NCBI RefSeq assembly: GCF_001687305.1
Contig: NZ_LZRK01000003.1
Coordinates: 186,001-250,000, forward strand
DNA length: 64,000 nucleotides
From: Actinomyces vulturis
GTDB taxonomy: Bacteria > Actinomycetota > Actinomycetes > Actinomycetales > Actinomycetaceae
Direction of reading: 5' to 3'
Shown here: piece after piece, positions 37,976-46,256 of the stretch
How positions within the stretch are numbered: the stretch's first letter is position 1
Layout of the letters: each line of letters begins with the position of its first letter
The notes under the pieces: model-generated
What the model saw: the letters and a program-made list of their open reading frames with translations, nothing else
The model's database searches: none
What the model was told of the DNA's origin: nothing
Position numbers and translations under genes: made by a program

Positions 37976-39102
37976 CAACTCCATTCCAGAACTATGGTCA
38001 AATGCCTGAAGATGCCTCACAGGTATCAATCCCTCATCATGAGCCGGTCGGTTCTGCTGCACAGGCACCGCTTCTCAATCCTGAGCAGCTGAGGCGTTTC
38101 GATGGTCCTTGGCCCACGACTGGCGCTTTAGGATCTCAGGATTTTCCGGAAAACACACAGGTACGTGATTCTTTAGCAAAGGTTCGTGCAGAGGTCGCTA
38201 AAGTGGTTGTTGGCCAGGACGCTGCAGTCACTGGACTGGTTGTCGCCATGCTCGCGGGTGGCCATGTATTGCTTGAGGGTGTTCCGGGTCTGGCGAAGAC
38301 CTTGATGGTCCGCACTTTGGCAAAAGCAATGGATGTGGATTCCAAACGTATTCAGTTCACCCCTGATCTTATGCCTGGTGACGTCACAGGTTCACTCATT
38401 TACGATTCTCGTAGCGCCGAGTTCTCTTTCCGTCCGGGCCCGGTTTTCACCAATATCTTGCTCGCGGATGAAATTAACCGCACGCCTCCAAAAACTCAGT
38501 CAGCTTTGCTTGAAGCAATGGAAGAACGCCAAGTCAGCGTAGATGGTACTCCGCGTGCTCTCCCAGATCCTTTTATGGTGATCGCTACGCAAAACCCTGT
38601 GGAGTACGAAGGCACCTATGTCCTTCCTGAGGCACAGTTGGACCGTTTCATGGTCAAACTTGTTCTGCCTCTACCTGAGCGAGCACAAGAAATTGAAATC
38701 GTTGCTCGTCATGCTCAGGGATTTTCTCCCAGCGATCTTGAGGGGGCAGGCGTTGGCCCGGTCATGAGTATTGAGGATCTTCATGTCGCTCGTGAGCAGG
38801 TCCGCCGTGTAGAAATCTCTCGTGATGTCGTGGGCTATATCGTGGATCTGGTGCAAGCCACTCGGACGAACCCGTCACTGTCGCTAGGTGTAAGCCCCCG
38901 TGGTGCCACAGCGCTGCTTGCTACATCTCGCGCATGGGCATGGTTGTCTGGGCGAACATTCGTTACCCCGGATGATGTTCAAGCCTTGGCTTTACCGACT
39001 TTACGCCATCGTATTCAAGTGCGTGCCGAATCTCGGATGGAAGGTGTCACGCCCTCAAGCGTGATCGAATCCGTTCTTCGCACCGTTCCTGTGCCTCGTT
39101 AA
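37972..39102 (+). CDS. MoxR-family AAA+ ATPase
   Basis: Cytoplasmic AAA+ chaperone-like ATPase of the MoxR family, 376 residues. Walker A is EGVPGLAKT near residues 100-108, Walker B LLADEINR near 162-169, and the sensor region ATQNPVEYEGTYVLPEAQLDRF lies near 204-225. An N-terminal 60-residue extension is Pro/Gln-rich. MoxR proteins assemble or activate partner complexes, often with von Willebrand A-domain proteins; the partner here is presumably the DUF58 protein encoded six bases downstream. It overlaps the DUF4350 gene by four bases (ATGA). Confidence 0.95.
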   Translation: MTTPFQNYGQMPEDASQVSIPHHEPVGSAAQAPLLNPEQLRRFDGPWPTTGALGSQDFPENTQVRDSLAKVRAEVAKVVVGQDAAVTGLVVAMLAGGHVLLEGVPGLAKTLMVRTLAKAMDVDSKRIQFTPDLMPGDVTGSLIYDSRSAEFSFRPGPVFTNILLADEINRTPPKTQSALLEAMEERQVSVDGTPRALPDPFMVIATQNPVEYEGTYVLPEAQLDRFMVKLVLPLPERAQEIEIVARHAQGFSPSDLEGAGVGPVMSIEDLHVAREQVRRVEISRDVVGYIVDLVQATRTNPSLSLGVSPRGATALLATSRAWAWLSGRTFVTPDDVQALALPTLRHRIQVRAESRMEGVTPSSVIESVLRTVPVPR

Positions 39103-39108
39103 ACCACC

Positions 39109-40404
39109 ATGTTTATTACGCGACGTACTGTTTTTGTTACAGCGCTGAGTGTGCCTCTTGCCATCGTTGTTCCTAGCCCATGGTGGCTAGCGGGCTGGGT
39201 GGGATTTCTTATTGGCTTTATTTGTGTCCTGGACATGTTCTTGTCCCCTAAACCGGATGTGCTTCACATTGAACGCCGCGTTCCTGGAACGATTCGTTTA
39301 GGACAGAGTGTCGACGTTGAGATTGACGTGCTCAATACTGCCTCTCGCCCCGTTCATGCGCACCTCAAAGACGCCTGGCCTCCGAGTGCAGGCGCTGAAA
39401 ATAAGACCATGTCGTTGTTCTTGGAGAAACAAGGACATGTCACCCTCACTCACACGCTCATCCCTACGCGGCGTGGCGATCGTCAAGCTGCCCCGCTCAC
39501 CCTGCGGGTCCTAGGGCCCCTCGGTTTCGCTGGTAGGCAGTGGAACCGCGATATCCCCTGTACGGTCCGTGTTCTTCCCCCATTCCATTCACGCCGCCAT
39601 TTGCCGTCTCGACTAGTGCAGTTGCGTGAAATTGAAGGTCGCGCTGCTGTGATGATGCACGGGCAGGGAACAGAGTTTGATTCGCTTCGCCCCTACGTCA
39701 TTGGTGATGATGTACGGTCGATTGACTGGCGTTCTACTGCACGGCGGGGAGAGGTTGTTCTGCGTACATGGCGCCCTGAGCGTGACCGTCGTGTTCTGGT
39801 GATTGTTGATACCGCGCGCCTGAGTGCTGTTCGATTGGGCGATGAACCTCGTCTTGATTCGTTCATTGAGTCGGCATTGCTCTTGGCAGCTTTGGCTTCT
39901 CATGCTGGAGATCATGTTGATGTGGTGGGCTGCGATCGTGAAGTTCGTGCCCGAACACACGGTGTGGCGGGTGATGATTTGCTGCATCACATTGCTAGCG
40001 AATTCGCCCCAGTTGATGCTCGCCTTATTGAAATGGACTGGTCGTTAGTGTGGTCGCTGGCGCAACGCAGTCTCACACATCATGGCTTAATCGTGGTGTT
40101 GACGACCATCGAATCAGCAACCCTTGATTCTCGGATGCGCAAAATTATTGGCACCTTGGCGCAGCAGCACACCGTGGTCGTTGCCCATGCTCAAGATCCC
40201 GCATTGGATGAAGCAATTCGTCACCGCGATGACCCCAAGGATACTTATGTCGCTGCAGCGGCTGAGCATATGCGTAGCGATGTGTACCAGGCTGCGAGTG
40301 TCTTAACTCAGTTGGGAGTATCGGTAGTCCAGGCATCCCCCACTGCACTGCCTCCTGCCGTAGCGGATCGGTATCTCGAGTTAAAAGCAGCCGGAAAACT
40401 ATAG
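39109..40404 (+). CDS. DUF58 protein (vWA-like partner of MoxR)
   Basis: A 431-residue protein. Two N-terminal membrane segments (about residues 8-25 and 28-44) anchor a beta-rich extracytoplasmic or membrane-proximal region, followed by the DUF58 signature GDDVRSIDWRSTARRG near 201-216. The vWA-like fold has VLVIVDTARL near 230. The usual metal-binding DxSxS is not intact here (DTARL), so metal binding is doubtful. It ends the gene cluster on this strand; the SpoIIM and RDD genes that belong to the same conserved neighbourhood follow. Confidence 0.93.
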   Translation: MFITRRTVFVTALSVPLAIVVPSPWWLAGWVGFLIGFICVLDMFLSPKPDVLHIERRVPGTIRLGQSVDVEIDVLNTASRPVHAHLKDAWPPSAGAENKTMSLFLEKQGHVTLTHTLIPTRRGDRQAAPLTLRVLGPLGFAGRQWNRDIPCTVRVLPPFHSRRHLPSRLVQLREIEGRAAVMMHGQGTEFDSLRPYVIGDDVRSIDWRSTARRGEVVLRTWRPERDRRVLVIVDTARLSAVRLGDEPRLDSFIESALLLAALASHAGDHVDVVGCDREVRARTHGVAGDDLLHHIASEFAPVDARLIEMDWSLVWSLAQRSLTHHGLIVVLTTIESATLDSRMRKIIGTLAQQHTVVVAHAQDPALDEAIRHRDDPKDTYVAAAAEHMRSDVYQAASVLTQLGVSVVQASPTALPPAVADRYLELKAAGKL

Positions 40405-40512
40405 CCTGTTCGTTCTTCTCGCTTCACTTGTCAAGCACGTTTCATCTGCGACGTGCGCCGTCAGTTTTCATGCCTCTCAGGTTCTAACGCGATCAGGCAT
40501 TCAGGAAGAAAA

Positions 40513-41505
40513 CTAGACGTAGATGCCGCTGTAACCAGCGTCTACTTCTTCCAGATCGGCACTCTGGCCCTCATGAGCGCGCTGTGCGCCCACAACCCAC
40601 ATCGTCCACCACAAACCGATGCATGCCAAAGCACCAATGAGAATCTTCAGTGCCCATGGCAACGATGAAGGGGTAATAAACCCTTCGAGTAAACCTGCAA
40701 CAAATAATCCGGTTGTCAATGCGACCACGACGCTAAGAACGATACGGCCTTCTTCGGCAAGCGCCTGGATCCTGGGGCGCCTTCCAGGAACCAGGAATGA
40801 CCACAGGAGGTGGAGCCCAGCACCACCCGCGATGAACACACAACTCAATTCAATCAAGCCATGTGGTGCGATATAGAGGAAGAAGGTTCCAAGCAAATCA
40901 TGGTCAGCGAGTATGGCTCCCATTTGTCCGAGGTGAACAGAGTTTTGCCACAGAATTTGCACGGGAAAGTAACCAGTGATGCCACTGGCCACTAGTATGG
41001 CGGCAATGCGCGCGTTGTTCGTCCAGACCTGTGCAGCAAAATCATATGGAGCGTAAGTAGAGTAGTAGGAAGCAAAGTCTTGCTCAGCCAAGGTTTGGAG
41101 GCGCTTGGGTGTACCTAACTGGGCCATTGCTTCGGGTGAACGATATGTCCATACGCCAACGATGAGGGCTACAAGAAGGCTGACAATCGTGACCCACAGG
41201 CTCATCCACCGTACTCGGTACAAGCTAATCGGAAGAACGGTAGTGAAGAATCGTTTGACTTCACTGAAGTGAGTTTTTTTCGTTCCACTAATTCGCCCAC
41301 GTGCGTGCATTAAACGAATAGACAATTCATGGAGCACTGCAGGATCCGGACAATTCGCACTGACCCGGGACATATCATGCGCGGTTTGACGGTATAGCGA
41401 GATCAACTCGTCTGCTTCTGCCCCTAATAGGCTACGTTGAGCAACGAGTTGATCAAGCCGATCCCATACAGGTCGGCGCGCTGTAACGAATGCGTCAAGG
41501 TCCAC
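40513..41505 (-). CDS. SpoIIM-family (stage II sporulation protein M-like) membrane protein
   Basis: A multi-pass membrane protein of the SpoIIM family. In Bacillus, SpoIIM recruits peptidoglycan hydrolases to the forespore septum; in non-sporulating actinobacteria this family occurs with MoxR/DUF58/RDD genes and its role is unknown. A cytoplasmic helical region of about 100 residues is followed by five or six membrane segments. The frame is open to a GTG at 41535, but homologues start at VDLDAFVTARRP; GTG at 41505 fits that. The gene is divergent from the RDD gene, whose start lies 16 bases away, so promoters overlap. Confidence 0.87.
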   Translation of the reverse strand: MDLDAFVTARRPVWDRLDQLVAQRSLLGAEADELISLYRQTAHDMSRVSANCPDPAVLHELSIRLMHARGRISGTKKTHFSEVKRFFTTVLPISLYRVRWMSLWVTIVSLLVALIVGVWTYRSPEAMAQLGTPKRLQTLAEQDFASYYSTYAPYDFAAQVWTNNARIAAILVASGITGYFPVQILWQNSVHLGQMGAILADHDLLGTFFLYIAPHGLIELSCVFIAGGAGLHLLWSFLVPGRRPRIQALAEEGRIVLSVVVALTTGLFVAGLLEGFITPSSLPWALKILIGALACIGLWWTMWVVGAQRAHEGQSADLEEVDAGYSGIYV

Positions 41506-41520
41506 ACCCTGTATTCTGTC

Positions 41521-42327
41521 ATGGTGACTACGCACACAGCATCATCCGAGAGAAGGATGACACGCGATCTTGTGGTGACCGGTGAAGCCGTTGCGCTCGA
41601 TGCGATGCCTTCAACGGTCGGTACCCGTGTATTGTCCGGGTTGATTGACTATGTGTTCTTCGGGGTCATGCTTCTTCTCACCCTGATCACCATGGTGTCT
41701 CTCTTCGATCGAATCATTCTTTCTCCGGCGCAAATGATGACTTCTATCGCACTAATCATGTTGTTGTGGATAGTGGTCATCCCGATGAGCATTGAGGTTT
41801 TTACCGCAGGCCGCTCATTGGGAAAGATTGTGATGGGTACTCGTGTTGTACGCCACGATGGGGGTCCGATTCGCCTTCGTCACTCTTTCGTTCGCATCAT
41901 GGTGGCTTTTGTTGAAGTCTGGCTCACGTCAGGTATGGTTGCCGTTTTGGTCTCAGTCATTTCACGACGCGGTCAGCGTTTAGGCGATTATCTTGCAGGC
42001 ACCTATGTGGTGAACGAACGCATGTGGGCTCAACAGCCATTGCCTGTTCTCATGCCACCTGAACTTGAAGCATGGGTTCGCCACGCCAATATTGTCCCAA
42101 TTGATGGCTCATTAACTCTGGCGGCTCGTGGTTTCCTCGCTCGAGCACGGACCATGGACCCCATGTCACGCCACCGTCAAGGGATAGACCTTGCCCAAGA
42201 ACTCGTCTCGAAAGTCTCTCCTCCCCCGCCACCGCAAGCTCATCCTGAACGGGTCATTGCCGCAATTCTCGCTGAGCGTCGAGACCGGGAGTACGTATTA
42301 AATGAGAATCCCTCATTTGCTTACTAA
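41521..42327 (+). CDS. RDD-domain membrane protein
   Basis: A membrane protein of about 268 residues. The RDD domain begins at RVLSGLIDY near residue 38-46, with three membrane segments, and carries the GRSLGKIVMGTRVV and RGQRLGDYLAGT motifs. A soluble C-terminal region of about 90 residues follows (Pro-rich near 247-252). Start choice: ATG at 41521 has no clear ribosome-binding site; ATG at 41557 has GAGAGAAGG just before it and is a serious alternative. The gene's last 15 bases overlap the end of the convergent cation transporter gene. RDD genes in this neighbourhood have no proven function; some RDD proteins are Na+/H+ antiporters. Confidence 0.87.
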   Translation: MVTTHTASSERRMTRDLVVTGEAVALDAMPSTVGTRVLSGLIDYVFFGVMLLLTLITMVSLFDRIILSPAQMMTSIALIMLLWIVVIPMSIEVFTAGRSLGKIVMGTRVVRHDGGPIRLRHSFVRIMVAFVEVWLTSGMVAVLVSVISRRGQRLGDYLAGTYVVNERMWAQQPLPVLMPPELEAWVRHANIVPIDGSLTLAARGFLARARTMDPMSRHRQGIDLAQELVSKVSPPPPPQAHPERVIAAILAERRDREYVLNENPSFAY

Positions 42328-43266
42328 ATGACTGGCCTCTACGCCATCATGGTCAAGGTCAGGCTCAATGAAAATCACCAAATTGAACTGCGGTACTGCC
42401 TGACGCATACGTTCTTCTGCACGATTAATAGCGCGAGCGATTGTTTCGCCGGTGCTTTGCCTATCCACTGCGATTTTCGCGGCCACCACAATCGTTTGCG
42501 GGCCGGTATGAACTGTCTTCATGTAGATAAGACGCTGAAGTCCATCTCCCTCGATTGCTGATTCCAGGTCACGCTGAACTTCAGGGGTGGCAGATTCACC
42601 AAGCAGTAATGAGGACATTTCCGTGGCGAGAAACAGAGCAATAATCACCAACAAGACACCGATTGCTCCACTTCCCAGAGCATCCCAACGTCCATCTGCG
42701 CTCACCAGTGTCATCACCACACCGCCCATCGCCAAAATGAGGCCGAAGAGAGCTCCCATGTCCTCAAGCAGGAGAAGAGGGACCTCAGGCGAGCGTGAGG
42801 TACGAATATAGGTAAACAGGGAACTATTTCCGCGAGCCTGTGCTGCTTCTTTTAATGCCGTGTGTAGTGAGAAACTTTCTAGAGCAATGGATACACCTAA
42901 AACTGCTAAGGGAACCCATTGCCAGGAGGTGATCGCTTCTGGATGGTGGAACTTTTCCCATGATTCGTAAAGGGCAAAAAGACCACCCAAAACGAACAGG
43001 ACGATCGAGACGATAAACGCTGCAACATAGCGCGCTCGACCATAACCGAACTGATGCTCATCATCAGCCTGCCTCTGGGAGCGCTTTTTTCCTACTAAAA
43101 GCAACACCTGATTTCCACTGTCAGCCATGGAGTGAACTGCTTCAGCAAGCATGGATGATGATCCGGTGAGCATCCAGGCGAGTGCTTTTGTTAGTGCGAT
43201 ACCTATGTTGGCTCCAAGGGCGGCGAGAATCGCGGCGCTTCCCTCGTGGCTATGTCCGTCTGACAC
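42313..43266 (-). CDS. Cation diffusion facilitator family transporter
   Basis: Membrane exporter of divalent metals (Zn, Fe, Mn or similar), 317 residues. Six membrane segments; the metal site of the second helix is seen as HSMADSGNQ (His and Asp, near residues 44-52) and the fifth-helix site near 165-190. Next to the first site, DEHQFGYGRARY near 67-78 is typical of the family. The C-terminal cytoplasmic domain spans 215-310. GTG at 43266 has AAAGGA nine bases upstream. The metal cannot be named from sequence; it is unlinked to the Mn importer at 8.5-11.2 kb. Confidence 0.92.
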   Translation of the reverse strand: MSDGHSHEGSAAILAALGANIGIALTKALAWMLTGSSSMLAEAVHSMADSGNQVLLLVGKKRSQRQADDEHQFGYGRARYVAAFIVSIVLFVLGGLFALYESWEKFHHPEAITSWQWVPLAVLGVSIALESFSLHTALKEAAQARGNSSLFTYIRTSRSPEVPLLLLEDMGALFGLILAMGGVVMTLVSADGRWDALGSGAIGVLLVIIALFLATEMSSLLLGESATPEVQRDLESAIEGDGLQRLIYMKTVHTGPQTIVVAAKIAVDRQSTGETIARAINRAEERMRQAVPQFNLVIFIEPDLDHDGVEASHLVSK

Positions 43267-43298
43267 AGTGATGAGTCCTTTGGTGGGCGAATAAAACG

Positions 43299-43526
43299 TT
43301 AGTCATTAGTGTCGTCAAGGTGTATTCCGCTGTTGGGCAGCAACAGGGGGACTCCGTGAACTACGGGATACATCCATCCGTCGATGACGTTGAGTAAAAC
43401 AGTTGAACCATCAGGTGCGGTGGCTGGAGTAAGAGGGTGGGAGGTTCGTGGGCATCGCAAAAGCGCCTGGACCCAGGCTTCAGGAAGAGATGCTGGGTTC
43501 TGCAGATGGTCAGGAGTTGCGTTCAC
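43299..43526 (-). CDS. Trm112-like small protein
   Basis: A 75-residue protein with the Trm112/YcaR-like layout: LRCPRTSHPL in the middle and YPVVHGVPLLLP near the C-terminus. Zinc-binding members carry four cysteines; here only one remains, so zinc binding is unlikely. Trm112 proteins bind and stabilise methyltransferases. It overlaps the DUF3499 gene by four bases (ATGA at 43523-43526). In other actinobacteria the equivalent small gene sits next to the manA/manB and DUF3499 genes. Confidence 0.75.
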   Translation of the reverse strand: MNATPDHLQNPASLPEAWVQALLRCPRTSHPLTPATAPDGSTVLLNVIDGWMYPVVHGVPLLLPNSGIHLDDTND

Positions 43527-43927
43527 GAGTCTTTTTCTCCCCTAAGAACACGCAGGTGCCCTCGCCGAGCGATCTCGCCGTCAGCGCCGAGTGGTTGGGT
43601 CAAGGGTGATGACTCCATGCGGGTTGTACTGCGGCCTTGCATGCGTGGGTGAGGTGAACGTGATGCCTCCTTAACAGCTTCAGCTAACGCAACCAAATCG
43701 TCGTCGGACGGGGGCGCGGACTCGAATTCGGTGACGAGGCGAATAACTTGCCAACCGCGGGGTGCGGTGAAGTTTTCCACGTGGTGTTCGCACAGGTCGT
43801 AAGCCTCGGGCTGAGGCTGAGTCGCCAGCGGACCGAGCACAATAGTGGAGTCCGCGTAGACACTGGTCAATGTGGCTACTGCGGGGCGTTCACAGCCGGG
43901 TCTGCGGCAAATTCGTCCTGAGTTCAC
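43523..43927 (-). CDS. DUF3499 family protein
   Basis: An actinobacterial conserved protein of unknown function. The family region starts RICRRPGCERPAVATLTSVY and continues through YADSTIVLGPL, DLCEHHVENFTAPRGW. Conserved Cys residues (C7 and C12 in CRRPGC, and Cys/His in LCEHH) suggest a small metal-binding fold. The frame is open to 44197, but that extension has no family resemblance and would run into the divergent zincin gene. GTG at 43927 (134 residues) is chosen because homologues start here; ATG at 43951 is possible. It is the upstream partner of the Trm112-like gene. Confidence 0.85.
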   Translation of the reverse strand: MNSGRICRRPGCERPAVATLTSVYADSTIVLGPLATQPQPEAYDLCEHHVENFTAPRGWQVIRLVTEFESAPPSDDDLVALAEAVKEASRSPHPRMQGRSTTRMESSPLTQPLGADGEIARRGHLRVLRGEKDS

Positions 43928-44088
43928 ATGGTGAGAGTATCGCGAGCGCATTGGTATGTGCATGTGGCGCGCTGACAAGGGCGAGCAGAGGGTAACAGCG
44001 GTTGATATATCCCCGCATGTCCCTGTGCGGAGGTGTTTCGTGGCGTGCCCTGAGAGCGTGGCGCCAGCCTTCCCTTTAGGCTGATGGG

Positions 44089-44526
44089 GTGAGTCCTGAT
44101 CCTTTGCTTCCTGACCCGATGGCGCCGCCTGCTCGACGCCGTGATCGTCATGGCCGCGGGCTTCGTGCGCCTCTGCTGCCGCATACGGTTCCCGCATGGA
44201 GAACTCGTCGCGAACAGTTTGATCGTCTTGTTATGGGGCATGTGGATCGTATGGCCGTGATTTGTCCAGCGGTAGAGACTATTGAGTTCGCCGTTGAGGA
44301 GGTGCCCCCATCAGATCCTGCTCCGTGGGAAAGGGGCGTGGTTCTGGGCCGTGCTTTTGATGCTGAGCCGCGCGCTGGTTTGGCTCCTCGTGTGGTGGTT
44401 TACCGCCGTGTGATTGCCTCGCGGGCGTCATCAGCAAGTGAACTGTCTTCCATGATTCGCACGGTCCTTGCTCAACAGGTAGCGTCTCTTCTTGGGGTTA
44501 GTGCTGAAGATTTAGAGCGCGACTAA
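44089..44526 (+). CDS. Zincin-like metallopeptidase family protein, catalytic HExxH lost
   Basis: A 145-residue protein related to the short zincin-1 metallopeptidase family. The N-terminus is Arg/Pro-rich, then VEEVPPSDP and the following VVLGRAFDAE, YRRVI match the family's beta-strand region. In active members a HExxHxxG helix lies near the C-terminus; here the aligned stretch is LAQQVASLLGVSAEDL, without either histidine or the Glu. It should therefore not be a protease. The start is a GTG. It is divergent from DUF3499, the same pair seen in other actinobacteria near whiB2. Confidence 0.75.
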   Translation: MSPDPLLPDPMAPPARRRDRHGRGLRAPLLPHTVPAWRTRREQFDRLVMGHVDRMAVICPAVETIEFAVEEVPPSDPAPWERGVVLGRAFDAEPRAGLAPRVVVYRRVIASRASSASELSSMIRTVLAQQVASLLGVSAEDLERD

Positions 44527-44621
44527 GTTGGTCCGATTCACTTGGCCGCATTCCTTAGTTCCCCGTGAATCCACGAGGTGGCATCGAGGCCACTGATACA
44601 ACACCGTCCCCAACGAGCACC

Positions 44622-46256
44622 TTACGGCGCGGGAACGAAGGATTCGCTGGCCACATGATCTTGGGTGCTCAGCGCTTGGAATGAGGCGAGAAGTTCGCCA
44701 GGCATCGGGTCCGCGGTGGTGGCAGTGAGTAACACGTTCACCCCGAGAGTCGGTGCACCCTCATCGGTGGTGCTGCTCCCGGCATTCACGGTGACGGCGT
44801 AGGCACGGATTGACGGGTCGAGGTCGAGGGTTTTGACACGATGGGAACCAATCAGCACATCAATAGGCTCCGCAGTCTCGGATGCGGCTGAGGAACCGGC
44901 AGCATCGAGCATCGGCGAGAGTGTCAGGATGATGGGGTTGTCCGAGGAGTTCGCGATGGTTGCGTGGGCGGAAGTCTCTACGCCGGGCACGCCCTTCGGC
45001 TCGGGATTCATGAGGATATGCGGGTCATCCGTTGCTGAATGGATCCATGTCATATCCGTCAGCAGGGGGCTTTTTGCTTGCGGGTAGGGCTTGCCCTCAC
45101 GAATGAGTTTGACGGCCCCAGCGATGGGTTGATCGCTCGTGAGTAGAAGTGCGTAGTCTCCTGCAGGCATGGCGTTGAGACTAATGTCGGTGACTGCTTG
45201 AGGGGCGATCTCAATGTTGTCACCGCCGGGAAGCGGGTGTTCATCGTCAGTAGCCAAAACCTGGACGCTCACGTGGGCTTGTTTCTGTGAGGTGTTGGCG
45301 ATTCGTAGGACGGGGCCATGATCGGCTGACATGCCCTGACGGTCCGCGTCTGCCTGCGTCATGGTGAGGCCGGGAATGAGCACATGAGTGGATGGACGTG
45401 CTCCTGGCGCGATGATGCTGGTTCCTGCGGGGGTCTCACCGCTGAGGCATGAGGTGGTCAACCATGCGCCGAGTGTGCCTGCGTCAGTGGTCATGGTCAG
45501 TGCCACGCGTGGGTCGCGCAGTGCAGCACTTTCGAGCAGAAGTTGTTGCGTGGAGTAGGCGGGAACAAGCACATCTCCATGTGCGGGCATGTCAATGGTG
45601 CCGGTTGAGCCTTGGAGTTGGAGGCTAACAGTGATGGGGGCTGCTGAGGGGTTGGATAGTGTCAGCGCGGTGGAGCATCCCACTTCGGTGCTTCCGCCTA
45701 CAAGGACGGCACTGGAGCGTGGAGCCATGCATTCTCCAGCAGTCAGTGCGCGGAGATCTCCTTGCGGTGCTGCCGAAAATGCAACGGCCGTGCTGTGTTG
45801 GGTTTTCCCTTGGCTCATCTGGGTGGTGATGGTGGAAGGGACGGAGTCTGTACGCCTGATGCCATTGTCCTCAGTCAGAGGCATTTCTCGAAGGTCATCG
45901 GAATCGGATGGTCCTCGCGATGACGATGAGTTCTCATTCCCCACGGCGGGTGCTGCTGCGGCCTGAAGAATATACGCGGACACCTCAGTGACAGCGGTGC
46001 TAGCGATCAGGGTTTCGCTTTGAGGCGCCACAACGTGAGCAACACCGAGGGTGTTAGTGGGGGCAGGTGGGCAGACGATATTTGTGGGGGCAGCGGGAGG
46101 CTCTGCCGCATAGGGGGCCACGGTGTACTCGGTGGGCGCGCTGAGTGAGGGCGCAAACAGCAAGGCTCCCAGTCCGGTAATGAGAAGGATCTGAGTGGCA
46201 ACTGCGGGTACGCGACCCATGAGTCGGGAGCGAACAATCTGGGTTTTTTCGCGCAT
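44622..46256 (-). CDS. DUF5719 protein (exported, membrane-anchored)
   Basis: A 544-residue actinobacterial protein of unknown function. One N-terminal membrane segment (about residues 20-42) is followed by a long extracytoplasmic part; the second half is beta-rich with repeated Ala/Ser/Thr-containing strands, as in DUF5719. A Ser/Arg/Asp-rich stretch lies near 105-135. The ATG at 46256 overlaps the stop of the glycosyltransferase gene (TAATG) and has GGGGG upstream, so the two are translationally coupled. The partner GT2 protein is membrane-bound, suggesting a joint role in a surface glycan. Confidence 0.85.
   Translation of the reverse strand: MREKTQIVRSRLMGRVPAVATQILLITGLGALLFAPSLSAPTEYTVAPYAAEPPAAPTNIVCPPAPTNTLGVAHVVAPQSETLIASTAVTEVSAYILQAAAAPAVGNENSSSSRGPSDSDDLREMPLTEDNGIRRTDSVPSTITTQMSQGKTQHSTAVAFSAAPQGDLRALTAGECMAPRSSAVLVGGSTEVGCSTALTLSNPSAAPITVSLQLQGSTGTIDMPAHGDVLVPAYSTQQLLLESAALRDPRVALTMTTDAGTLGAWLTTSCLSGETPAGTSIIAPGARPSTHVLIPGLTMTQADADRQGMSADHGPVLRIANTSQKQAHVSVQVLATDDEHPLPGGDNIEIAPQAVTDISLNAMPAGDYALLLTSDQPIAGAVKLIREGKPYPQAKSPLLTDMTWIHSATDDPHILMNPEPKGVPGVETSAHATIANSSDNPIILTLSPMLDAAGSSAASETAEPIDVLIGSHRVKTLDLDPSIRAYAVTVNAGSSTTDEGAPTLGVNVLLTATTADPMPGELLASFQALSTQDHVASESFVPAP

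Noticed and set aside
43928-44197. N-terminal extension of the DUF3499 frame
   Set aside because: The extra 90 residues do not resemble the family and overlap the start of the divergent zincin-like gene.
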